Below are positions 35,491 through 47,982 of a DNA stretch of 64,000 nt, in pieces. Both the position numbers and the translations under genes were made by a program. The first letter of the stretch is position 1; every line of letters begins with the position of its first letter. Origin of the DNA: Dioscorea cayenensis subsp. rotundata (Eukaryota; Streptophyta; Magnoliopsida; Dioscoreales; Dioscoreaceae); the NCBI RefSeq assembly GCF_009730915.1, contig NC_052475.1, positions 30,751,016-30,815,015 on the forward strand, written 5' to 3'. Under the pieces are notes generated by a model, which saw only the letters and a list, made by a program, of their open reading frames with translations, ran no database searches and was not told the DNA's origin.

Positions 35491-37108
35491 GGCTATGAGT
35501 TGATGATCCATGTTGTGTTTATTTTCCATTTTTAGCTGTCATCTTGATAAGAATGAGACGCTATCCCATGTTCATTATTGCCATCACCTACACCCGCATC
35601 ACTCATTCTAATACTTAACTTTTTTTTTTTTCTCTAATGGCGGGGGCCATCTTTGGTTTTCTTTTCTTTTTATTCCTTTTTTTTTTAAATTTTTTACATG
35701 TTTATTAAAAAAAATACACGGTATTAAGTTATTGTAACTATTAACAATTAAATATGAAAAATAATAAAAAAGGATTAATTGGAGAACCTCAATAATTAGC
35801 AGTTATATATTTATTTTTTATTGGGCCACTCTTACTATGGAAGTTACTAATAATAAACAAACATACACTAACAATAGAATAACATGTACTAAATAAATTA
35901 ACTTATTAATTTTTAAAAAAATATATGGATATATTATCTTTTACACCGACATGTACTCTTGGTTGACAAAGTATTTTGTCCATTTTTAAAATGGTCAAAA
36001 ATAAAATTTAGGTTATGTTAAAACTGTTGGATTATATGATGTTTGTGATTTATTCCAAACATTTGATATTTAAATAAGAATGCTATATTAATTAATATAC
36101 TCTTGGTTATAATGGTGAGACATTATATATTTATTCCCCTTTGCAAATTATCTATCACCTTTGAGCATTTTATATGAGCGTTAAAGTTGCCATTAAATCT
36201 TTTAAAATCTAAAAGAAATATTATAATAAGATAATTTTATCTTTTTATTAGAATTATTTACTCACATTTATATACACTCTTTCTTTAAATAAATTTTATG
36301 AAATAAGAAGAACAAAATTGAATAAACATATTAATATTTTATAGAATTCTTAAAATTAAGTTACATCTAATGGAGGGAGTCATTCTTAAGACATATTACT
36401 GTTAAACATCCTAATATATATATATATATATTGTGATAGGACACTTTTATATTTTTATTAGGATTATTTGCTTCCATTAAGACATTCTCTTTTCAAATAC
36501 ACTTCATTAAATTAAACCAACAAAATTAAAAAAAATTATGTAATTAATGCTTTATAATTTTTTTTAAAATGACAAATACTTAAAAAAAGAAGATAATTTG
36601 AAACAGAGGAACGAAGATTCTTTCCCTTGATGCTTTTGGAAATTGGATAATTAAAAAAATTAATAATATGGTCTTTCAATTAATACTAACACGCACACGT
36701 AACAACTTAAAATGAAGAACACAATCATCAAACATGAATAAATTATGAAATAAATAAAGAACAAACATATCCAATGAACAAAGAGAATAAATATATTAAT
36801 TAAAATAATAATAAAAAATTATTAGGGCTAGTCTAAAATAGTAGAGGCTGAGGTTAATTATTTAAGTAAATGGTTTCGAGTTTGAATTATTGTGTATGTA
36901 AAAACACCAATTAGAAGAGGTCATCTTATAAATTTTTTTAATATTTTACCTCACTTTGAATTGGTTTAGAGTCCAATGGGAGATGTTTATCACTTATAAT
37001 GCTTTCAGTTAAATATTTATTAGAGAATGTCTATTTTTTTTATAGGGCTGTCATTATTTTGGACTGATTTAGAGTCTATAATTTCTAAAACCGTGTTTCA
37101 AATACATA

Positions 37109-37163
<55 letters not shown>

Positions 37164-39762
37164 GAAAGCTAACATGGGTGGGCGTGGGCAAAAGCATGTG
37201 GAAGCCTTGAGGAATGGCATGACCCCCTCTCATTAAAAGTTAGGTCCTGCCATTTCAAACCATCATCCTGAAGACCTTCACATGCTCTTCAAAGATTATT
37301 AATGATTCATGTCTCCCTCTTCTTTCCTTCATTTATTTATTTTCAAATGTCCTACTTCGTATTTTCTACATTTTTTTTCTTTTCTTTTTTGTTACTTGCG
37401 TAAGATATTATCCACTTTGGATTAATTGTCCATGAATGATTTTTTATTTGATTAAAAATATATTTGTTATTATCAAGCAAAACTACTTTGATTAAATATT
37501 AGTTTATTTTATCTATATGGTCAATCAATTTAATTTATAACCAATTATATAAGTTTTGAGAAAAATATATAAACAACTTGATATATCATACTCTCCTAAA
37601 CGCTATCCAAAATATAAATAAATAAATAAATCAACTCTTGCTATAATTTAAAATAAATAAATTTTTTTTAACTTATTTACATATCAAGCTATGATTGAAG
37701 GGCAACTTCATTTAACTACAAATTAAACAACTTCTTTTTATGATTGAAGGACTAGTCTTAATTATTGCTCAAACTATGTGAGATTTATAGATGTAAATAT
37801 AAATGCAAATTTGGCTTTTAAAAAAGCCTTAGTGTATCATGATGTATATATATTATATCATTATTATTAAGAATCATCAACCTTTAGACTTTTGGATGAA
37901 TAAGAACAAGAAAGAGAACGTCACCTTTTACTCTGTACATTAACAGAAACATATATTATAAGTGGAACATTTCTATAATGATGTTTCCAGCATTGCACAC
38001 TTGCTCATAAATTTAAATATATATATATATATATATATACATGACAATACATATTCATAAATAAAAAATTTATGAAAATCTAATTATCAGCCATTGGATC
38101 ACGATCCAATGACTGACATTGATGAACAGTAATCATTATTTCAAAGTTATAACTTTAATTACCGAACCTATCTAATACAAGATTATAAAAAATAATTTCA
38201 TATATGATATATTTAAAAAAAATTTTGGTTTCATTATGAGTTTTGCATAAAATACCTAAGCTTATTGTTGCCTATTTTTGTTAAACCCCTCAACTATATA
38301 GAATAGCTAAAAATGGCAACCCAAAAAAAGAGAAGTCAGAATATACTTATTTTTAAATTATATTTAAAAAAAAAATCATTGCTTCTATGCATTGTGTTTC
38401 TACCACTAGTTCAAACATAATGGTATTATTTAGCTATTAAATATCCGCAACAATTAATAACAAATTGTTAGTCTCAACTATTTGGGGTTTACTAGATGAA
38501 TTCTTTCCACGTTGCTTTATTAAATATCAAAAGACTTGATAAATCAAGCTCTATCACATTATTACATAAAATTTATGTTAAACACTTTTTAGATTTTTTT
38601 TCTTTTTCATTTTCTATGATTTAATTTGTATTAGGAGAGTTTCCACCTTTTATATGGGAGTATTTCCACATTACCTAAAGACATATTTATATTATTTTAA
38701 TCAATTATCTCTTAACATGGTATTTATACATCCATTGTTAGTAACACTTAGAATCCATCCTGGATTCATAAGACAGATTACTATAGGATAGTTAATAACT
38801 AATAAATTACAGAGTCCATATATATGAAAATCAAGAATGGTACTTCTACATTTATAACTTCACATTCCCTTTGCTAATTAAACTATTTTCTTCAAATATA
38901 AATTGTTAAATTAATGCTACTTGTTATAGTGACTGAATTGGTAGGTACATATATATATATATATATATATAATATTATGTTTGTTCATATAAAGAAGTGG
39001 CCCAAGATTGCTAAGCATTCAAGTCTGGCCTACACTTTCAGCTCAACCTCAGCCACAACCATATTTTAACTAACTCCTCCTAAACCGCCACTCTTGCAAT
39101 CTTGGAACCTTAATAAATCAATATATATTTATATATGAAGAATTTTTTTTTAAAGTTATTATCCCTAAAAATAATGAAATTGCTTGACTTTATAAATATT
39201 TTTTGCTCCCATTACACGATTTTTGATGTTTTAATTTGGACTGAAATGACTCTTTTTTTTATATATAATATATATATATAATTTAATGCATACCAGTAAC
39301 AAATAAAATCATAAGATTTTAATTAAAAATCATAAAAAATTGAAGGTTTTTTCATATTATATATACACTATCTAATTATAATTTATAAACAAAAGAGACT
39401 TTATACAAATAAAAATTTGAAGGAAAAAAAATAATAAACCCAAGAACAAAAAAATGTCACTACTTTGTCCAAGAGGATTCCAAGTAAAAATCTCATCTGT
39501 CTATAAAACCATATTGATGCATCTCTGAAGTCTAGACCATGCCTTCATATATATATATATATATATATACCCTAGTATATAAACAGAAATTAACACACAT
39601 ACAACTGAAATGAAGTTAAGATTCAAATGTGAATAATCAAGCACAAATAATAAAAACAAATCTAAAAGGCAAAGAAATGGAACCAAGAACACACATATAT
39701 ATATAAATTAAATAGTATACCTATAAAGCACAAGACATGCAAGCATGCTTATATAATTAAAC
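34700..39762. other. Five-kilobase AT-rich intergenic stretch with microsatellites
   Basis: No gene supported. (TA)n tracts lie at about 34753-34788, 34866-34900, 38016-38039, 38949-38970 and 39548-39570. AAT/ATT trinucleotide tracts lie at 35439-35490 (a near-palindromic AATAAT...ATTATT array) and 37106-37162. A degenerate tRNA-SINE-like segment (TAGTAGAGGCTGAGG...GTTTCGAGTTTGAAT) is near 36835-36900. Confidence 0.5.
38016..38130. mobile_element. (TA)n-associated hairpin element, copy 2 (reverse orientation)
   Basis: Next to a (TA)n tract lies a CATAAATnnnATTTATG-type stem (38053-38076) and then a CCATTGGATC/GATCCAATG stem (about 38090-38110). Read on the minus strand this has the order and spacing of the hairpins in the 9828-10084 element, with diverged sequence. 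The far end is not definable. Confidence 0.45.
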
Positions 39763-40065
39763 TCACTGCCTTGTTGCAGTGATAAGAGAACAGTCACAAG
39801 AACCTTCATACTCAGGCACTCTCCGGTGAAAACTCCGGTGACAACCACACGCCGCACACTTGAGTGCGTTTGTTGTCCCTTCTTCACCGTCGGCCATGAA
39901 CTCTCTGCAACCATCCACTGCATGCCCTCCAATGCTTGCTGCATGGTTCTTCTGGCACTCTCCATATCTCACACTTCTTGTTCTTCTTGTTCCTCCTCCT
40001 TCTCCTCCTCCTCCTCCTCTACTTGCCTTCTCACACCTTCTCAACACTAAGTGACGTTTCTTCAT
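39763..40065 (-). CDS. Mini zinc finger (MIF) protein, ZF-HD type
   Basis: An intronless 100-residue protein. After a basic, Gly-rich N terminus (1-32) comes the ZF-HD dimerisation zinc finger (about 33-81): [40 protein letters not shown]. It lacks a homeodomain, the definition of MIF proteins. MIFs dimerise with ZF-HD homeodomain factors and antagonise them, affecting hormone responses and meristem or floral development. I chose the ATG at 40065; the frame upstream begins only with a non-ATG codon. A CT tract lies about 135 bp upstream on the gene strand. Confidence 0.95.
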   Translation of the reverse strand: MKKRHLVLRRCEKASRGGGGGEGGGTRRTRSVRYGECQKNHAASIGGHAVDGCREFMADGEEGTTNALKCAACGCHRSFHRRVPEYEGSCDCSLITATRQ

Positions 40066-40196
40066 CTTCAAATCCTCAAACTAATTAACTCTATACTTCT
40101 TGGTTACTAATATATATATTATAAGTTACCAATGGTATGATCATTTGGTCCACATGAAATATATATATCACTAAACCAAGTTGCAAATATAAATAT

Positions 40197-40198
<2 letters not shown>

Positions 40199-40254
<56 letters not shown>
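40199..40254. repeat. (AG)n tract upstream of the MIF gene
   Basis: 28 uninterrupted AG units, about 135-190 bp upstream of the MIF start codon (CT on the gene strand), likely in its leader or core promoter. Confidence 0.85.
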
Positions 40255-40258
<4 letters not shown>

Positions 40259-40259
40259 G

Positions 40260-40685
40260 AGATACATGCATGGATGATGTAGTATATAGGGTAATTGTTT
40301 AGGCTGTAGACCTAAAGGAACGGCTGAATTGATAGTCCAACCAATTCCACGTCAGTGGGGACATGAGTGAAGGGTGAGACTGATGGAAAGAGCTTTTGGT
40401 TTGCCTCCCACTTTGATTGGTTTGTTATAGGAGATGAACAGCTAAGGGGTCCTCCAAAACCTAAATTATCCCACTGTGTTCATGTGCTGGGTCCCATGAA
40501 TGCAACGGTGCCAACATTGTTTGTCTACAGATCTTTATTTGATACCTTGTTTGCCTAACTGTTTTTAACATTTGTCTTCATGCTATCATTCATCTCTAAT
40601 ATATAAACTATATATATATCAAATATCAAATAATTAATAGTGTTCTTCAAGTAAGAAAGCTTGCACCAAAACGTTGTTTAATGGT

Positions 40686-40719
<34 letters not shown>

Positions 40720-41003
40720 TCAAATGTATCTCAAATGGTTTTATACTATATATTATCACAAACATGTGCAACCATAGCAATAGCCCAGCAGTAAGGCATT
40801 CGATTCCTAAGTAAAATGTTAATGATTTGACTTCTTCCGGTGTGAGATTGAGACCTAAATTATTAAAACGGAGAAATTTAATGCAAGTTAATTTGTCACC
40901 AATATATATATATATATATTCAATTTTAATGTAACAACTATAATTATGTTCACAACTAGTATGGAATTTATATAACACTTGCAAAATATCAAGAGATAGA
41001 AAC
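40260..41003. other. Intergenic DNA
   Basis: No gene supported. (TA)n tracts lie near 40690-40716 and 40901-40919. A segment at 40770-40880 begins like a tRNA A box (TAGCCCAGCAGTAAGG), possibly an old SINE, but the B box is degenerate. Confidence 0.4.
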
Positions 41004-41008
41004 TATAT

Positions 41009-42431
41009 TGATGGTTCCGGTGGAGGTGTGATGTGCTAAGTTCACTCAAAAATTCACTTAAAGATTAAACACTCACACACAATCAAAGCAAGATAAAAGA
41101 GATAAGCAAATTGGTAACCCAGTTCGGCACAATCTTGCCTACATCTGGGGGGCCAGGCCCGGAGAAACAATCCACTAAAAGAGGTATAAGAACAAGAAGT
41201 ACAACACTCACTCACTCTCTCAATACAAAGAATATCCTCTCAAGATTGTCCGACGGCCACACACTCAACTCTCACTGGTTGGCTCATCCTAAATCTTCAA
41301 GCAGGATCTCTTATATAGACGCACCGACATCTAATACAGTTACATCTTTTAGAATTTTTCTCGGTTTCCTAACTTGGATACCTTCCAAAGTTAGATGTTG
41401 CAACACCCAGTTGCAACATGACCCACCTTACTGAACATGACTGAGTTCTAGCCAGATGCACCCGAATCTGCGACCTTCAACCTCCCAGTTCCTTCAGTTC
41501 GCCTCGTAGCAGTTGACTCGACCCGAGCTTCTCCTGCCTGCAGCTGCTTCCTTCCTCACGTCACTTCAGCAGGTCTCCCTCTCCCGAGGGATGTGCCCAC
41601 CAAGGCACACATGACCATCTCACCAAAGATAGCCACCGAAGATCACCCGATCTTCTTTCCAAACTTGGCTCAAGTTTGGTCTTCCCAATTGATCTTGGCA
41701 CATGAAATATTGTTACTAAACTTGATCTCATCTTCATCCAAGTTTAGTCTTCAATATTTTCAAGCATGATCTTCAATCATCCATGCTTGGATCTCCAAAT
41801 CTCTAATCATATCTCTTGCAATCTTCAATTAATCTCCAAACATGATCAGTCTCCATGAATAGTTCCGCCCATAGATAGCTCTTGGATCTTCATTGAAATT
41901 GAGTTTCTAAATATGGTCTTGATATTCTCCTTGGCATGTCTTTATCTTATTTAGTTTATGTCTTCAAATAGCTTCATACCAAGTTTAACTTGTATCTTCT
42001 AATAGCTTCATACAATCTTCATGATCTTGAAATCTTGCCAATATTCCTCTCTCTTCAAATAGATCTTTCGAAAAAAGAGTTCTATCAAAGATTTGAATTA
42101 TCATCCCGGATCTTACCAAGGATAGATAGTTATACCTAAAATAAAACTTACCTTTCTTGAAGAGATCCTTTAGCCTTGATGCACTTTCCAAAAATAGTTT
42201 ATCATCGTATGATTATATTGATAGGAATATCTACTAAATAAAATCTTCAACCTTGATCTTCATAACATCTCCACCTTGATCTTTGTAACATGTCATGACA
42301 TCATCCTTTGCCACATCATCATCCTAGTCACATTTTCTTTTGATGAGTCACTTCTAACCACGTCATCATCCTCATGCAATGTCACCACTTGGCTTGTCAT
42401 ATAATGTCAATCCATGCCATCAGACTTAACA
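41009..42431. mobile_element. Probable solo LTR, about 1.4 kb
   Basis: The segment starts TGATGG and ends TTAACA, the TG...CA ends of LTR retrotransposons, and both sides carry TATAT (41004-41008 and 42432-42436), consistent with a 5-bp duplication. TATAT is low-complexity, so the match could be chance. The interior is GC-richer than its flanks. It includes an ACCCAGTTCGGCACAATCTT...CTACATCTGGGG block, a pattern I associate with plant copia-type LTRs, and later C/T-rich repeats. No gag or pol frame is present. Confidence 0.5.
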
Positions 42432-42779
42432 TATATGAATTTTCATCAATGCCATTAACAAACATTAATTTAGAAAGATGTCAAATGATGTAATAAATAT
42501 TAGGATCCTTAAAAGTCTGAGTTTCACCCAATTAAAAGTTGTTGTAGAGTGTTCGCAAAGAGTGTTTTCAATTTGTCCTATTCCATGTGTTAGCCTTTTT
42601 TTTTTTTTCCTTTGGCTTTTATTTTTTTGGTATGTATTTCTTGCTTCCTTTAAGAAAATGTAGATTTTTCAAAATATATTTTAAGTATAGGTTATTTGGT
42701 TTTTAAAAATGAAATAAAATATATCTTTGAAATTATATTATTGTTATATAATTTGTTGTTATTAAAAATGATGGTGATA

Positions 42780-43305
42780 ATGAACAAATAGTCCCTCTAA
42801 AGTTATTAAAGTATTCACAAAACAATCTCATGACTTTGAGTATTCCCAAAAGATATTTTCTTTTTTGTTACTTTTCAGACCTTTCTTCCATAAAGGAGGC
42901 TAATGTTGACACAAAGATGGCTGATGTTGACATAAAGGTAGCTGATGTTAATAGAATTAACTCTTAGTTTTTTAAGCGAAAACACCAAATTTTAAACGGA
43001 AACCCATAATTTTAAACGGAAAGGCTAAATTTTAAATTTAAATGTATTATATGTTAAGTGAAAACTTATGTGGTTAAAGGAAAACACGCAATGTTAAACG
43101 GAAACTATATATTTTAAGTGGAAAATACATGTTGTAAGATAGAATAAACTAACGGAGTAAGTTGCATTAATTGAAAAATAAATTGTCATGATTGAAAAGT
43201 AAAATATAAAAAAAAAAGGATTGTTTGGCAAATTTAAATGTCATAGGGTTTGTCCGGAATGTTTTGAAACTTTGAAGGAGTTATAATTCATTTTCCCTTA
43301 AAAAT
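42780..43305. mobile_element. Candidate diverged MITE
   Basis: The ends are roughly inverted: left AGTCCCTCTAAAGTTATTAAAG...CTCATGACTTTGAG, right (reverse complement) AACTCCTTCAAAGTTTCAAAAC...CCTATGACATTTAAA. No target duplication was found. Internally, degenerate repeats GATGTTGACATAAAG (42900-42960) and TTTTAAACGGAAA (42970-43130) recur. Confidence 0.35.
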
Positions 43306-43309
43306 GTTA

Positions 43310-45081
43310 TATTTAGTTTTTCATTATTTAGTTTGATGCAAGTTAAAAGATATAGTCAGTGGGATAGAGAGATTACTTCTATTATCAATTATTAGGACTA
43401 ATTATTTTATTCATAAAAATTAATTTTTAAAAACAATTAATTAATTTAATGAATTAAATTTAATTCTAGAATATTTAGTATTTTTTTAAAAAATTGTATC
43501 TAACGAACAAATTTTATACTTAAATTTAAAAATAAATGGTATTTTTGGGAAAAAATATATGAAAAATACACAAATTATTACAAACACGATCACATATATT
43601 AACATATAGATTATAACATTAGCTTGAAGTCATTCAAGAAAAACATTGGTTTTTCCTATTCTCAGTTGAACAAATATATGTGAGAAAACACACACACACA
43701 CAGATATATATATATAGATAAATATGAATAAATATCACAATTTATTAAAACAGAAAATCAAACAATGAGATAAAATAGCACAGACATCTTGGATTGTAGT
43801 GGACTATTTTTATTCTGACTTATTTTAATTAAAATGATTTATTCATCTTTTCATAAAAAAAAAAACAGACAATTCATAATATATATATGCTTGATGGAAT
43901 GCCTCCAAGAAGACTATGGCTTACATCCATGTTTACTTAGAAGAAGACTCCAGGCTTATTATATATCCAATTAATATAAAATCCAGCACAAAGAATAAGG
44001 AAAACAAACAAAACCAAGTAAAGCAACATGAAAATTGTTCTTTTTCTATATAAAGTGATTCACCGAAGGCTCACGAAAAGGCTTAAATGAATCCAAATAA
44101 ATACATCTGTTTAAAAAACTCAGATATGAATGAACATGATGAAAACATGATACGTGCTAAAATTGCATTCAAAACATCGACAACTGCAGAACTATGACCG
44201 AATATTGAACAAATTTTATCTGAAATTCTGCAAAAGAACAAACATTAATTCTCATGATCAGTAATTTATTGAAAATAAAATTGATCTAATAAAGAAGGTA
44301 CTAATTAATGCAGCACAGTCTGAAACAGTGAAGCACAAACAAAAATGTAGATCTTAATAGAACTCAAGCCCAAATCAAATCAAGCATTAATACAGTATAA
44401 GATTTCTTCAACATCAAGCAAGAAGAATTTAGCATCTCAAACAACAACCACCTCTAAATCCCATCACTTGACCAGAACAAAGAATAAAAACTAAACCATC
44501 CCTAAAAAGGAATTCAAATGAGGGATAACCCCAAGAAACCGCAAGGCAATGGAGAAAGGTCTAATCTTAAGCCTTAAAATGACTCGCAAACATTCTCTTC
44601 TTCTCTGCTTTGGAGAATGAGAAATGAATGAAATGGTGAAGGTTTGGGAAAAGGACCTATTAATGGTTGCAATTTTACACTATTTTAGTTTTCTGTTAAT
44701 TTTTGTTGCAAGTGAAATTACTGTAAAACTAGGAGAATTTCAATTTGTTTTATAGTCACCTACTTGTAAGTGGGATTTTCACACAAAAATATACATACAT
44801 ATATACTGCTAAAAGAGCTACACATCACTAAAGGAAAATGCTAACACACAAATTAATATGATTTAACTCAAAAACACAACCTTGCATTAGCTCCTAATTT
44901 AACAATCTATGTAGGAAGTCTTCCTTCGTGAAAGAGGGAAGGCCATGATTTGAGTGCGCAAAAATTTGCCAAGCTATCTGAAAATTCAATGTAACTCTAG
45001 GACCATAGTTCATGTGCACCGTACCCTTGGCTATCAATATATAACTAAAACAACCACTTACATATATATAATTGAAGTTTC
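43310..45081. other. Intergenic DNA with a possible non-coding spliced segment on the minus strand
   Basis: No protein gene supported. On the minus strand the part from about 44680 down to 43900 has a pyrimidine-rich leader-like start (TTCATTTCTCATTCTCC, TCTTCTTCTCTG) and a good acceptor, TGTTCTTTTGCAG near 44230. It therefore looks like the non-coding first exon and intron of a gene or a captured leader. A possible LINE tail is at 43838-43863. Confidence 0.3.
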
Positions 45082-45127
45082 ATTATCCTTGCTTTTTTTT
45101 TTTTTTTGAAAAGGATTATCCTTGCTT
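45082..45127 (-). mobile_element. Minimal retroinsertion: A-tail only, with target duplication
   Basis: The 13-bp segment ATTATCCTTGCTT occurs at 45082-45094 and again at 45115-45127, separated by about 20 bp that read CCTTTTCAAAAAAA on the minus strand. That is the extreme 3' end of the recurring tail family. Confidence 0.6.
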
Positions 45128-46269
45128 GTTAAACTCTAAATTATATTTTTATTTTTCACATATATATATAACCTATTTGGCTTGAAAGAAACAACCACAT
45201 TTTCACTTACACATGATTTTTATGCCTTTCAATAATATGCAAAATTGATCATATGCTAAATAATTGAATTAATGCATCTCCAGCAACCATAAAAGTAAAA
45301 TATGAAGAAGATTTCACGCTGATCAGAAAAAGTCTCAACTTTGTTGGCCCCTCAACGTCTGTATCAGGCATCCCTCTCAGTGCTGGCTATGATCATAGCA
45401 TTTCCTGAAGTGTTGTCTATTGGCCCATCTTAATGTGATTGTGTTCTTTTAATAGGGACTAATGTCACCTATGAAATACAAGTGTATGTGCTAACCAAGT
45501 AATATAATGTGTCGATATACAAGGAACTAGGGAGTACTAGTATTAATTCAAGGCTCATCAATTAGCCTATTCTAAGTCAGCGTCAAATATGAAACGGAAA
45601 CTAAGAATTAAAGCAGATATAAAATCACAGCAAGTCAAGCATGAAAGATGGGTGGATGTTCAAGTATAGATTTTCTCTAGGGTTTGATTAAGCTCCAGAT
45701 AAGGTTGCACATACTATATATTGCAATACAATTGAACTAGGGCAGTTCCTCAATCATGTTGCTCCATTTCTCAAGGTGAACAATAACTAGTCCCATATGG
45801 CATTGATATAAACTACCCTACTACTGCATTACAACATTTGGTGAACTCTATCTAGAAAAACAGATTCAATAAGTAGCCAATCCTTATCTTGAGGTTTTTG
45901 ACCTTAATCCCATACAAAGAAAGATTAGAACCTCTTTCTAATTATACTCAATTTTTACGATTGCACTACAGTTGGAATTCTCATGTCAACTCACTCGAAA
46001 GAATCATGGGGAGAGAAATCTCAATCTCAAAGTGCCCTATTTCTATGCGGACTCATAGTTCTCTTCAATTGTAATATGTCTATACAAGGTGAATCTCTCA
46101 ATACGTCACACAGGTACATCAATCATGAAACTCTCTGCTTTTGCTATGATAGAGTTCAGGACAAGAAATAAGAACAATTGAATTCAAAGCAAAATATAAC
46201 AATAAATCAATTGATATAAACTTCAAAGTCTACAACCATTGTCATAAAAAAGTAAACCCTAGGTTCTAT

Positions 46270-47982
46270 TGATAAGTGCTTGAATGAATGTGTTAGATTG
46301 TTATTATTTATAGCACTTTGCATGTAATTGTTGAATATGTGATTGGATTTGGTGCTTAATTTGCTTCTATTTCATATTCAGGCTAGAATGAGGGCATATA
46401 GATTAAGAGGAACAGGTTTGAGTTGATTTGAGCTAATTTTGGAAGAACAATACAGTTTTTAGAGTGACTTACGGTTGGGCTCATGTCACTCTTATTACGG
46501 ACATTATTTTATGGACACTGTTATGGTATGCATTACAGGGCGTAATCAAGAACTCCGTGAAAAATTACAGGGCGTAATTATGGAGTGCTATCATGCAGCG
46601 TAAGCATCGGGACATAAGGATCTCTTGTGGCCGTAAGAACTCTCCATTTTTGAGTTATAAAAGCTTAGAAAATTACTATGGACACTGTTATGGTACTGTT
46701 ATGATAATGTAGCAAATCACTATTTTATGGACACTGTTATGGTACTGTTACGGGCGTAACCGCAACCTGTGAAAATTACGGACAGTATTATGAGTACTGT
46801 TACAGACGTAAGCATCGGGACATAAGGATCTCTTGTGGCCGTAAGAACCCTCCATTTTTGAGTTATAAAAGCTTAGAAACTTGGATTTTTAAAGGACCTT
46901 CTTCTCTACTCTTTGGTCGCCCTTTGAGGGGAGATTTGGAGGGTTTCTATGGCACATCTTCTATGGGGGAAGGAAGTAAAAGAGAGAAAACAGACAAAGG
47001 TACACAGCTTCAAGGGAAGCCGTTCATGGAGAGATCTCGGCAGTGATATCGGGGAATATTCTTTGAAGAACTTCACCCATCTAAAGAGATTGCGAACTTT
47101 GAGAGAGTTTTATTATTCTCTTTATGTATTTTATTTTATTTGGATTGGATTGTTGTTCTCCATTAATGGAGAACTAATTTTCATGGTGTTTGGGCATAGA
47201 TGAACTCTAGGGTTTATGATTTGATTGCCTTTGGTTGTGGATCTTGAATGCTTTAACATTGATTTATTAATTGCAATCATTTATTATTGAATTCTATTGC
47301 GTGTATCTATTGTCTTGAATGCTATTGAGGCGGGATCCCTAGATTTTTATTTGATGTGCTTGTGTGGTGAGTCAAGAGACCCACCTAGCATAGTCAATCG
47401 GCAACTGAAAAGGATTGTGAGTCCTCCCACAATCCTTCCGAGTGTATTGACAAGTAATTCCACCCTCTATGCAATCGTATGGAGTAGTTTCAGAGAGAGA
47501 TCTTGTTTCTGCTCTATGGGATTAAGGGAACAATTATTTCGAGAGAAGAATTATCTACATTTAGAATTTTTGTCTATCCTTGTTAAAAGTTCATAGAGTG
47601 CAATGCGGTCGTAGGGTTGTCTGCATTAATACCGTATCGGATCACTTATTACTCACCTTGAGAAAGAGGGTAGTATAATTTAGGAACTTTCTCAGTTCAA
47701 TTTGGATTGCTAGACTTATGCAACCATTGCCCAAGACCTAACAACCCCTTGAAGAAATCTATGCTCAGACACCTTTGTCACATGCTTGATTTACCCCTTT
47801 AACAGTTTCCATCATTAGTTTTACTTTAGTATCCTGAATCTTGTTTTAGGCTAGATAGTAGGACGAGCGTTAGTACTAGTATTTCTTAGTTCCTTGTGGG
47901 ATCGACCAACTTACTTTTAAGCACACTATATTACTTGATGGCATGTGCACTTGCATTTCATAGGTGACATTTGTCCCTTTCA
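46270..47982 (+). mobile_element. Solo LTR, 1.7 kb, with TCTAT target duplication
   Basis: It starts TGATAAGTGC and ends CCCTTTCA, flanked by an exact TCTAT (46265-46269 and 47983-47987). It carries promoter-like TTATAAAAG (near 46654 and 46862), no gag-pol coding, and the motif TTCCTTGTGGGATCGACC near its 3' end, which I associate with plant Ty3/gypsy-type LTRs. A 72-bp block is duplicated at 46600-46671 and 46808-46879 (offset 208 bp). Confidence 0.75.
46600..46879. repeat. Tandem duplication inside the solo LTR
   Basis: A 72-bp block, beginning GTAAGCATCGGGACATAAGG and including the TATAAAAG promoter-like site, occurs twice with an offset of 208 bp. Flanking repeats ATTTTATGGACACTGTTATG and related palindromic TTACGG...CGTAA motifs repeat as well. 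Confidence 0.8.

Noticed and set aside
41111-41434. 107-codon plus-strand frame
   Set aside because: It lies inside the probable LTR, has no domain features and starts in a non-coding LTR motif.
46858-47596. Frames of 62-99 codons on the plus strand
   Set aside because: They lie within the solo LTR leader region with no gag or pol motifs.
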